In this document: positions 34,203 to 41,102 of the stretch, piece after piece
Numbering within the stretch: position 1 is the first letter of the stretch
Layout of the letters: each line of letters begins with the position of its first letter
Origin: Krasilnikovia cinnamomea
GTDB taxonomy: Bacteria; Actinomycetota; Actinomycetes; Mycobacteriales; Micromonosporaceae
Assembly (NCBI RefSeq): GCF_004217545.1
Contig: NZ_SHKY01000001.1
Span: 7,068,001-7,132,000 of the forward strand
Direction: 5' to 3'
DNA length: 64,000 nucleotides
Program-made: the position numbers and the translations under genes
The notes under the pieces: model-generated
Seen by the model: the letters and a program-made list of their open reading frames with translations, nothing else
The model's database searches: none
What the model was told of the DNA's origin: nothing

Positions 34203-34958
34203 ATGCCCGGCATGACGACGATTGTGGGTGGCGGGCCGCACCGGGTGCTGGCCCTGCACGGATGGTTCGGTTCGGCCCGGGGCTGGGGCGCACTGCCGGA
34301 TCTGGTCGACCCCGCGCGATTCACGTACGCCTTCCTCGACTACCGCGGCTACGGCGAGCGCCGCGACACCGCCGGTGACTTCAGCATCGCCGAGATCAGC
34401 CGCGACGCCCTCGCCCTGGCTGACGAACTGGGCTGGGACCGGTTCTCGGTCCTCGGGCACTCGATGGGCGGCAGCGCGGCCCAGCGGGTGCTGGCCGACG
34501 CGCCCGGGCGGGTACGGCGGCTGGTGGGGATTAGCCCCGTACCGGCCGGTGGGGTGCCCTTCGACGAGCAGGGCTGGACGCTGTTCAGCGGCGCCGCCGA
34601 CGATCCCGGCAACCGGCGGGCCATCATCGACCTGACCACGGGCAACCGGCTGTCCGGGCACTGGCTCGACACCATGGTGGAGGCCTCGCTGGCCGGGTCC
34701 ACGGTGGAGGCGTTCCGGGCGTACCTGCCGGCGTGGGCGCGCACCGACTTCACCGGTGAGATCCAGGGCAACCCGGTGCCCGCGCTGGCGGTCGTCGGCG
34801 CGCACGACCCCGCCCTGGGCGAGGCCGCGATGAAGCCGACCTGGCTGGCGCACTACCCGAACGCCCGCCTCGAGGTGCTGCCGGACGCGGGCCACTACGC
34901 GATGTACGAGACACCCGTACGGTTGGCCACGGTCCTGGAGGAGTTCCTCGGCGACTGA
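34203..34958 (+). CDS. Alpha/beta hydrolase
   Basis: 251 residues with a complete triad: nucleophile in GHSMGG (near residue 90), acid Asp in VVGAHDPALG and His in PDAGHYAM. ALHGWFGSARGW holds the oxyanion region and a small helical cap spans the middle. The closest visible type is the esterase/haloperoxidase group; the substrate is unknown. ATG at 34203 or 34212; neither has a strong ribosome site. It follows the GST-like gene by 53 bp on the same strand. Confidence 0.85.
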   Translation: MPGMTTIVGGGPHRVLALHGWFGSARGWGALPDLVDPARFTYAFLDYRGYGERRDTAGDFSIAEISRDALALADELGWDRFSVLGHSMGGSAAQRVLADAPGRVRRLVGISPVPAGGVPFDEQGWTLFSGAADDPGNRRAIIDLTTGNRLSGHWLDTMVEASLAGSTVEAFRAYLPAWARTDFTGEIQGNPVPALAVVGAHDPALGEAAMKPTWLAHYPNARLEVLPDAGHYAMYETPVRLATVLEEFLGD

Positions 34959-34980
34959 GCGACGCAGTAGCGTCGCCACC

Positions 34981-35288
34981 ATGAGTGTGGTCGGCATCAT
35001 TCGGGAGTGGCACCAGAATGAGGGTGGGGGTGTCATCGACTCAAACGAAACCCCAGGACGGTGCTGGGCGCACTTCAGTGCCGCCGCGGTGCCCGGATAC
35101 TTCGCATTCGGCGCCGGTCAAGCCGTCACAGTCGAGTGGGAACGACCCGGCCAGGACGGATTCCCTACCGCGCCGTTCGATTTTGGCCAGCGGAATCCAA
35201 ACCGATCGACAAACCTGCGGGGCAGGCACCAAGCGGTGCGTACCGGAGCACGTTGTCGCTGTCGTCGGACGAGCCGGACCTTCAGTAG
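34981..35288 (+). pseudogene. Cold-shock-domain-like protein with an apparent -1 frameshift
   Basis: The first 62 residues (MSVVGIIREWHQNEGGGVID, then CWAHFSAAAVPGYFAFGAGQ) match small actinobacterial cold-shock-like proteins that begin with a G-x-VREWH...GWGVIDSPETPGGCWAHFS pattern. After QDGF (about 35156-35162) the family sequence YRAVRFWPAESKP continues only in another frame, to a stop at 35286-35288. One extra C in the CCC run at 35163-35165 would restore a protein of about 102 residues. As written, the first frame runs out to 35328 with basic junk sequence. It may be a pseudogene, a sequencing error in a C-run, or programmed shifting. Confidence 0.7.
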
Positions 35289-35311
35289 CGCATCGTCCCT
35301 GAGCAAGAGCC

Positions 35312-36715
35312 TCAGTCACCTGCGGTGATCGGTGGACCCGTCCGGAGGTCCTGATCTACCAGGGGCAGGCCCGTGGCCGCCGCGTTGGCCCAGGTGTCGT
35401 CCACGTGCACGACGCGGCGCCCGGCTCGGGCCAGCAGGCTCGCCGCGGCGGCGGCCCGGTAACCGGCCGCGCAGTGCACCCACAGGGCGCCGTCGGGCAG
35501 TTCGGCCAGCCGGTCGGCGAGCTCGGGCAACGGTACGTGCACCGCGCCGTCGATGTGCCCGTCCGCCCACTCCTGGCGCCGGCGGACGTCGATCACCCGC
35601 CCGCCGAGCCCCGGGTACGCGGCGGCCAGGTCGGCGAAGGTGGCCGTGGCCAGCGTCGCGAGGCGCAGCTCGTGGCCACCGGCCCAGTCCTCCGGGGCGC
35701 CGGTGGCCGCGGCGGCGGGCCGGTCGATGCCGATCCGGGCGAGTTCCCGCTGGGCCGCGGTGACCTGCGCCGCCGACTCACCGAGCAGGGTCAGCGGGGC
35801 GCCGTGCGGCAGCAGCCACCCCAGCCAGGTGGCCAGCGGCCCGTCGAGGCCGAAGCTCAGCGTGCCGGCCAGGTGCCGGTACGCGAACGCCTTGCGGGTC
35901 CGCAGGTCGACCACCCACTCGCCGGCCGCGACCCGTTCGTGCAGTTCCCGCGCCCCGGCGCCGGCCGGACGGCCGAGGTCGATCGGGGTGGGGCCGGCCG
36001 CGTTGCGCAGCCCCATGTGCGCGTAGTAGGCGGGGTACTCCCCCAGGCCGGCCAGCAGTTGCGCGACGAACTGCTCGGCGCCCAGCAGCAGCGCGGGGTT
36101 GACGTCGCGCTCACGGCCGATCGTGGAGGTGTCCGCGTCGGGGGCGGAGGCCGAGCAGAAGCTGCCGAACCCGTGCGTGGGCCAGAGCGCGGCGTACGCG
36201 GGGAGCTGGTCGGCCAGCTTCCGGGCGGAGGCGTGCTGGTGTGCGGCCAGGGTGCGGGCGTGCTCGGCGCCGAGCAGGTCGGTGCGGCCGGTGGTGCCGT
36301 ACAGCAGCGAGCCGCCGGTGCAGGCGGCGACCGGGGCGCCGTCGCCGAGCACCACGTAGGACACGTGGTGGAAGGTGTGCCCGGGGGTGGCCACGACGCG
36401 CAGCCGCAGCTCGTCGCTGATCGTGATCTCGTCGCCGTCGGCGACGGGGATGCGGTCGAAGGCCACCCGCTCGGCTGCGGCCACCAGGTAGTCCGCGCCG
36501 GTGAGGCGGGCCAGCGCGAGCCCGCCCGAGACGTAGTCGTTGTGCAGGTGGGTCTCGGCGACGTGGGTGATCGTGACGCCGAGGCGTCCGGCCAGGGCCA
36601 GCACACGGTCGATGTCGCGCTGCGGGTCGACCACGACCGCCGCGTCGCCGTCGTGCACCAGGTAGCTCCGGTCCCCCAGCGAGGACGTCTCCACCACCGC
36701 CACCCCGACCGCCAT
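35312..36715 (-). CDS. MBL-fold / double rhodanese protein (persulfide metabolism)
   Basis: 467 residues. An N-terminal metallo-beta-lactamase domain of the ETHE1/persulfide-dioxygenase group has ETHLHNDY (His56, His58, Asp60) and TPGHTFHHVSY. Two rhodanese domains follow: the first (VVDLRTRKAFAYRHLAGT) lacks an active cysteine, the second has Cys415 in HCAAGYR. The protein probably oxidises or transfers persulfide sulfur in the cytosol. I start at the ATG at 36715, with AGAGG about 9 bp before. A CCTA-N9-TAGG element lies just upstream (36732-36748). Confidence 0.9.
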   Translation of the reverse strand: MAVGVAVVETSSLGDRSYLVHDGDAAVVVDPQRDIDRVLALAGRLGVTITHVAETHLHNDYVSGGLALARLTGADYLVAAAERVAFDRIPVADGDEITISDELRLRVVATPGHTFHHVSYVVLGDGAPVAACTGGSLLYGTTGRTDLLGAEHARTLAAHQHASARKLADQLPAYAALWPTHGFGSFCSASAPDADTSTIGRERDVNPALLLGAEQFVAQLLAGLGEYPAYYAHMGLRNAAGPTPIDLGRPAGAGARELHERVAAGEWVVDLRTRKAFAYRHLAGTLSFGLDGPLATWLGWLLPHGAPLTLLGESAAQVTAAQRELARIGIDRPAAAATGAPEDWAGGHELRLATLATATFADLAAAYPGLGGRVIDVRRRQEWADGHIDGAVHVPLPELADRLAELPDGALWVHCAAGYRAAAAASLLARAGRRVVHVDDTWANAAATGLPLVDQDLRTGPPITAGD

Positions 36716-36731
36716 CACTCCCACCTCTTCT

Positions 36732-36748
36732 CCTATCGGTTCTCTAGG
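36732..36748 (-). promoter_or_regulatory. CCTA-N9-TAGG element upstream of the MBL-rhodanese gene
   Basis: CCTATCGGTTCTCTAGG has the same outer half-sites and spacing as the elements at 33170 and 41065, although its central nine bases differ. It starts 17 bp before the ATG at 36715 and overlaps the ribosome-site area. TTGACG on the minus strand (36778-36773) may be the -35 of this gene. Confidence 0.4.
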
Positions 36749-36854
36749 CAGCGTCCCGGTATGTGGACGGTCCGTCAAGGGCGACGCGACGCCCTACCCA
36801 CAAATCCCATCGGCGGGATAGGATCGTTACTCCCACGTCGAGCAGGAGACCCCC

Positions 36855-38012
36855 GTGATCACGCTGACCGAGGCCGCCGCCGAGGAGCACCTCGCCGCGA
36901 CCGCGTTCACCCCGGCCGCCCCGGGACTGCTCGGCCTCACGGTCGAGCTGCTGCTGGAGCGCCCCGGCCTGCCACAGCCCCTGGTGGAGTCGCTGGCCGC
37001 CCGCCCCCGGATGCGCCACGGCTACCTGACCGCCCGCTCGGCCCGCGTCCTGGTGGCCAGCGGCCCGCCCTCCCCCGGCATCGAGAGCTGCGCCGAACGC
37101 ATGGCCCAGGACCTCGATTCCGCCCGGGCCCTGGTGACCGGCCACGGACTCGGCGTCCTGGACACCGCCGCCGACGCCACACCGGGCGCCCCGCAGGCGT
37201 ACGCGACCGCCGGGGTGCGGGTGGCGCTGGAGGCCGGCACCGAGGACGCCGGGCCGGGCGGGACCGCCCGCCGCTGGCAGGTGGCGCAGGCGGTCGCCCC
37301 GGTCCTGGCCGCGGCGTTCGCCAACTCGCCGCTGCGGCGTGGCCGCCCGACCGGGTGGCGCAGCACCCGCCTGGCCCTGCGGCACCCGGCCGGGGGCGGC
37401 GTGGGTGGAGCACGCCTGTCCGGAACACCCGGACCGGGCGCGGCGGGGTCGCGTCGGTCCGGCGCGGCGGCGCGGGCGAGCGATCCCGGCGCGGACTGGG
37501 CCGCCGTGGTCCTCGACGCGCCGGTGGCCGGTGCCGGGTCGACGCCGCCGAGCTTCCGGGACTGGCTGCGCACCGGCGGCACGGCGGCACCTACCCTTCG
37601 CGACCTTGAGCGCCACCTGCGCACCGTACGGCCGCCGGTGGCCGCCCGGGGGCACCTGGAGATCGACGTGGCCGACCGGCAGCCCGGCGACGGCTGGCGC
37701 GTCCCGCTGGCGGTGATCGCCGCGCTGGTCGACGACCCGGGTGCCGGGGACGCGGCCCTCGCCGCCACCGCGCCGCTGGCCGGCACGCCGGGCTTGTGGA
37801 GCCGGGCGGCCCGCGCGGCGCTGACCGACCCGGCGCTGGCCGTCGCGGCGCGCCAGTGCTTCCTCGCGGCGTACGCGGCGCTGGCCCGCCACGGCGTCGC
37901 CCGGCCGCTGCGCGACGCGGTGGCCGGGTACCTCGAACGGTACGTGCTGCGCGGGCGCTGCCCCGCCGACGACGTGCTGGACCGAGGTGAACATTCCATA
38001 CCTAGGCTATAG
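36855..38012 (+). CDS. EgtA-like (GCS2 family) paralogue lacking catalytic motifs
   Basis: 385 residues. The C-terminal two thirds align with EgtA at 19284: AAAFANSPLRRGRPTGWRSTRLAL, FRDWLRTGG and RGHLEIDVADRQPGDGWRVP. The N-terminus keeps the frame of EgtA (AAAEEHLAATAF, then VEL), but the conserved ligand block TIEPGGQLEIS is replaced by LTARSARVLVAS, with no glutamate, and GVELEF is reduced to TVELLL. Ligase activity is therefore doubtful; it may be a regulatory or pseudoenzyme subunit. GTG at 36855 with AGGAG 6 bp before. The next gene is a PLP enzyme of the EgtE type. Confidence 0.75.
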   Translation: MITLTEAAAEEHLAATAFTPAAPGLLGLTVELLLERPGLPQPLVESLAARPRMRHGYLTARSARVLVASGPPSPGIESCAERMAQDLDSARALVTGHGLGVLDTAADATPGAPQAYATAGVRVALEAGTEDAGPGGTARRWQVAQAVAPVLAAAFANSPLRRGRPTGWRSTRLALRHPAGGGVGGARLSGTPGPGAAGSRRSGAAARASDPGADWAAVVLDAPVAGAGSTPPSFRDWLRTGGTAAPTLRDLERHLRTVRPPVAARGHLEIDVADRQPGDGWRVPLAVIAALVDDPGAGDAALAATAPLAGTPGLWSRAARAALTDPALAVAARQCFLAAYAALARHGVARPLRDAVAGYLERYVLRGRCPADDVLDRGEHSIPRL

Positions 38013-38016
38013 GGAT
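37998..38016 (+). promoter_or_regulatory. Inverted repeat and -10 for the PLP enzyme gene
   Basis: ATACCTAGGCTATAGGGAT is an inverted repeat (AT-n-CCTA-N5-TAGG-n-AT) running over the stop codon of the EgtA-like gene. GATAAT at 38014-38019 is a strong -10; a matching -35 is poor (GTGAAC, 20 bp off). An ATACC...GGNAT repeat resembles CsoR/CstR-family operators, which in other bacteria control persulfide genes; that link is inference. Confidence 0.4.
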
Positions 38017-38084
38017 AATTGACTTCCTGGGCGGTCCTGTCGCACAGTGGCGGAGCACACCGGCTGCGAGCGGAAGGTCACCCC

Positions 38085-39296
38085 GTGCTCACTGTCCTCA
38101 GTCCCGGCGAGGTCAAACTCCCCGACGGCCGCAGCGTCGAGTTCGCCAACCTCGACGTGGCGGCCACCGCCCCCTGTCTCACCCCGGTCGCCGAGGCCGT
38201 CGCGGACCTGCTGCCGTTCTACGGCAGCGTGCACCGTGGCGCCGGAGCCCTCGCCCAGCGCTGCACCCGCGAGTACGACCAGGCCCGCGAGTCCGTCGCC
38301 GAGTACGTCGGCTGCGGCCCCGACGACCACGTCGTGTTCACCCGCAACACCACCGACGCGCTCAACCTGCTGGCGCACGCGCTGCCGCCGGGCACGACGG
38401 TGGTCACCTTCGACGCCGAGCACCACGCCAACCTGCTGCCGTGGCGCCACCCGGTACGGCTGCCCGCCCCGGGCACACCGGCCGAGGCGGTCGCCGCGCT
38501 CGACGCCGCACTGTCCCGGCTGCACGGTCCCGTGCTGGTGGCCGTCACGGCGGCGGGCAACGTCACCGGCGAGCTGTGGCCGGTGGCCCGGCTCGCCGAG
38601 GTCGCCCACCGCCACGGCGCCCGGCTGGCGGTCGACGCCGCGCAACTCGCCCCGCACGCCCCCGCCCGCCTGCCCGAGCTGGGCGCCGACTACCTCGCGT
38701 TCTCGGGCCACAAGCTGTACGCCCCGTTCGGGGCGGGCGTGCTGGCCGGGCGCGCCGACTGGCTCGACGCCGCCGCGCCCTACCTGGCCGGTGGCGGGGC
38801 CAGCGCCGAGGTACGGTCCGACTTCGCGGTGCGCTGGCACACCGGGCCCGCCCGCCACGAGGCCGGCACCCCGAACCTGCTCGGCGCGGTCGCGCTGGCC
38901 ACCGCATGCCGGGTCCTCGCCGGGCAGGACCACCCGGCGGAGCGGGCACTGGTCACCCGGTTCCGCGCCGCGCTGGCCGCCCTGCCACACGTCGAGGAGC
39001 TGCGGCTGTTCGACGCGGCGGCACCGCGCGTCGGGATCGTCTCGTTCACCGTGCTCGGCGCGGACCCCGACGAGCTGTCCACCACCCTCGGCCGCGGACA
39101 CGGCATCGGCGTACGGACCGGGTTGTTCTGCGCGCACCCGCTGACCCGGCGCCTGCTGGCCGAGGCCACCGCGCGGCTCGACCCGGGCGCCACCCCGGCC
39201 CCGGCCGCGGTGCGGGCCAGTTTCGGTCTGGGCACCCGGGCCGAACACGTCGACCGGCTCGTGTCGGCGCTGGCCGGGCTGCCCCGGCCGGCCTGA
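38085..39296 (+). CDS. Class V aminotransferase / cysteine-desulfurase-like PLP enzyme (EgtE-like)
   Basis: 403 residues, fold-type I PLP enzyme of the SufS/EgtE group. Lys210 in FSGHKLYAPFG binds PLP, with VDAAQLAPH before it. Cys349 in VRTGLFCAHP is at the position of the desulfurase active cysteine. EgtE is a PLP C-S lyase and is absent from the egtABCD cluster, so this gene, next to an EgtA paralogue, is a candidate for that step; a general cysteine desulfurase is the alternative. GTG at 38085 follows GGAAGG by 7 bp; a longer upstream reading lacks a ribosome site. Confidence 0.85.
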   Translation: MLTVLSPGEVKLPDGRSVEFANLDVAATAPCLTPVAEAVADLLPFYGSVHRGAGALAQRCTREYDQARESVAEYVGCGPDDHVVFTRNTTDALNLLAHALPPGTTVVTFDAEHHANLLPWRHPVRLPAPGTPAEAVAALDAALSRLHGPVLVAVTAAGNVTGELWPVARLAEVAHRHGARLAVDAAQLAPHAPARLPELGADYLAFSGHKLYAPFGAGVLAGRADWLDAAAPYLAGGGASAEVRSDFAVRWHTGPARHEAGTPNLLGAVALATACRVLAGQDHPAERALVTRFRAALAALPHVEELRLFDAAAPRVGIVSFTVLGADPDELSTTLGRGHGIGVRTGLFCAHPLTRRLLAEATARLDPGATPAPAAVRASFGLGTRAEHVDRLVSALAGLPRPA

Positions 39297-39303
39297 CAGG
39301 TCG

Positions 39304-40278
39304 CTACAGCGCCCCCGCCGCCAGCGGGATCAGTTCGAGACTGCCGCCGCCGGTCTCCGGGGCCGCGGCGATCGCCACGACCACCACCAGCGCGATCACC
39401 GTGCCGGTCAGGATCACCGGGGCGTACTCCTCGAACCAGCCGCGCTCGTCCTGGACCTCCGGGGCGGGCTCGGACGTCGGGTGCGGTGTCACGGTGACGT
39501 CGAGCTGGAAGCCGACCGAGCCGCGTACGGTGGCCTGTCCGACCTCGGTGTCGACGTGGTAGCCGATCAGGCAGCTGCCCAGGAAGGACATCGTGTTCGG
39601 CGGCGTGAACCGCACCTCGGTCTGCTCGAACTGGTTGCCGAACGTCGTGCTGAAGCTGACCCGGTCGCCGCCGACGCCCTGGATCTGGATGCCCTCGGTG
39701 ATGCCGTCCAGCGACTGCTGGGCGGCCAGGCGCCAGGTCTGGTCGTTGACCGTGGTGGTGACGCCCTGCGCGGCGTGCTCGAACGTGACGGTCACGCTGC
39801 CGATGAGCGAGAGCCGCATGTCGACCGCGGCGTTGCCGGTGTCGAACGACACCTCGGCGATGGGCACGCTCGGCAGGTTGTACTTGAACGCGGGCAGGCC
39901 GCCCGCCATCATCGACGCCGGGAACTCCTCGGCGTGCGCCCCCGTACCGTGCAGGGTGTGGCTGTCGCCGTGCGGCCCGCCGTCGGGGTGGCCGCCGTCG
40001 GGGTGGCCGCCGTCGGGGTGCCCGCCGTCCGGGTGGCCGCCGTCGGTGGGGGCGGAGCTCGACTCGCCGGCGAGCAGGGCCCACAGGTCGGCACGGACCA
40101 CCCCGTCCGCGGGGGTCAGCTGATACTGCTGCTGCAGGCCGCGAACCGCGGCGAGCAGTTCGTCACCGTAGTCGCCGTCCTCCGGCCCCGACCAGACGCC
40201 GTAGTGATTGAGCAGCTGCTGCAGATAGGTCACCCACTCGCTGGAGGTGTGGGGATGCAGTTCCGGTTCGCCCGCCAT
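39304..40278 (-). CDS. Peptidoglycan-binding-like protein with GGHPD repeats and C-terminal anchor
   Basis: 324 residues. The N-terminal 70 fit a PG_binding_1 fold (WVTYLQQLLNHYGVWSGPEDGDYGDELLAAVRGLQQQ). Next come DGGHPD repeats, about four and a half units, then a beta-rich domain of about 170 residues and one C-terminal hydrophobic helix (YAPVILTGTVIALVVVVAIAAA). There is no N-terminal signal peptide. The His/Asp repeat may bind metal. Function is unknown; it lies convergent to the PLP enzyme. ATG at 40278 with GAGGGCGAG before it. Confidence 0.75.
   Translation of the reverse strand: MAGEPELHPHTSSEWVTYLQQLLNHYGVWSGPEDGDYGDELLAAVRGLQQQYQLTPADGVVRADLWALLAGESSSAPTDGGHPDGGHPDGGHPDGGHPDGGPHGDSHTLHGTGAHAEEFPASMMAGGLPAFKYNLPSVPIAEVSFDTGNAAVDMRLSLIGSVTVTFEHAAQGVTTTVNDQTWRLAAQQSLDGITEGIQIQGVGGDRVSFSTTFGNQFEQTEVRFTPPNTMSFLGSCLIGYHVDTEVGQATVRGSVGFQLDVTVTPHPTSEPAPEVQDERGWFEEYAPVILTGTVIALVVVVAIAAAPETGGGSLELIPLAAGAL
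39976..40047. repeat. 15-bp in-gene tandem repeat
   Basis: GCCGTCGGGGTGGCC and near-identical copies recur about 4.5 times, coding for the GGHPD repeats of the minus-strand gene. One copy has a CCGTCC variant. Copy number may vary between strains. Confidence 0.85.
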
Positions 40279-40421
40279 GTTCTCGCCCTCGTGAGTCGTT
40301 CGGGGAATCTCCCCGGACGGTAACGGCGCGGCGCCCGTCGAAGCCCGCCCGAAAGGGCGACGGTCCGGGCTGTCGGCGACGCCTCATGCGGTCGTCACGC
40401 ACGCGGCGCAGGTCGCGGCGG
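40279..40421. other. Intergenic stretch with nothing recognised
   Basis: 143 bp between the PG-binding-like gene start (40278) and the redoxin gene end (40422), both on the minus strand. It carries the GAGGGCGAG ribosome site of the former at its left edge and GC-rich sequence without clear signals. Confidence 0.4.
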
Positions 40422-41033
40422 TCACCGGATACGCGAGAGGCCACCGGTACGTGACGGTCCACCCTGGATGGTCCGAACCGCCTGGGTGATCGTCGCCGCC
40501 GGGGTCCGTTCGGCGGACACGTCGACGAGGCGGACCACGCCCCGGCGGTCCGCGACCACCACGGCCGGGAACGGCAGCACCGTACGGCCGGTGCCCAGCA
40601 CGCCGGCCGCGGCGGGCGAGGTGAACCCGATGTTCAGCGCGTCGATGAGGGTGTGGCGGGGGTCGGAGGTCACGAACATGTCCGCGCCGAGCCGGAACTT
40701 GAGGGATTCCAGCCGGCCCCGCTCCTGCGGGCTGACCGCCAGCAGGTGCGCGCCGAGATCGTCCAGGGCGGGCGCCAGGGTCGTCGCGTACCGGCGCAGC
40801 GCGGCCAGGCACGGTGCCGAGGTGGCGTGGTGGAAGAAGACCAGCACGACCGGGCCGGTCTGGCGCATCCGGTCCAGATGGATCGGTCCGAGGTCGACCT
40901 CCACCACCGGGACCGCCGGGAGCCGGTCGCCCGGTGCCACCATCCGGCTCCAGATGGCGTCCCGCTCGAACTGGTGGCGAACCGCCGCCGCGTCACCACG
41001 ACCACCGATCCGGCCGGGCACCTGCGTCCTCAT
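40422..41033 (-). CDS. Redoxin-domain (peroxiredoxin-like) protein
   Basis: 203 residues. After about 30 N-terminal residues comes an AhpC/TSA-type thioredoxin fold: PGDRLPAVPVVEV, then VLVFFHHATSAPCLAALRRY with one candidate peroxidatic cysteine in SAPC. VLPFPAVVVADRRGVVRLV closes the fold. There is no second cysteine in the usual resolving position, so a 1-Cys mechanism is likely. ATG at 41033 with GGAG 6 bp before. The promoter holds a CCTA-N9-TAGG element. Substrate and partner thiol are unknown. Confidence 0.82.
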   Translation of the reverse strand: MRTQVPGRIGGRGDAAAVRHQFERDAIWSRMVAPGDRLPAVPVVEVDLGPIHLDRMRQTGPVVLVFFHHATSAPCLAALRRYATTLAPALDDLGAHLLAVSPQERGRLESLKFRLGADMFVTSDPRHTLIDALNIGFTSPAAAGVLGTGRTVLPFPAVVVADRRGVVRLVDVSAERTPAATITQAVRTIQGGPSRTGGLSRIR

Positions 41034-41064
41034 CACAGTCTCCGCTCTGTCGGCATCCAGAATA

Positions 41065-41081
41065 CCTACATCGCAGATAGG
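41065..41081 (-). promoter_or_regulatory. CCTA-N9-TAGG element at the redoxin promoter
   Basis: CCTACATCGCAGATAGG is an inverted repeat with perfect outer half-sites. It lies 32 bp upstream of the start, directly before TATTCT (minus strand, 41064-41059), a likely -10, so it sits between -35 and -10. It matches the element before the GST-like gene at 13 of 17 bases. Confidence 0.55.
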
Positions 41082-41102
41082 AAAAGAAGTGTGTGCGTGC
41101 CC

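Noticed and set aside
39976..40047. Regular 15-bp repeats as a possible CRISPR or iteron array
   Set aside because: The units are contiguous, too short, without spacers and in frame with a coding gene as GGHPD repeats.
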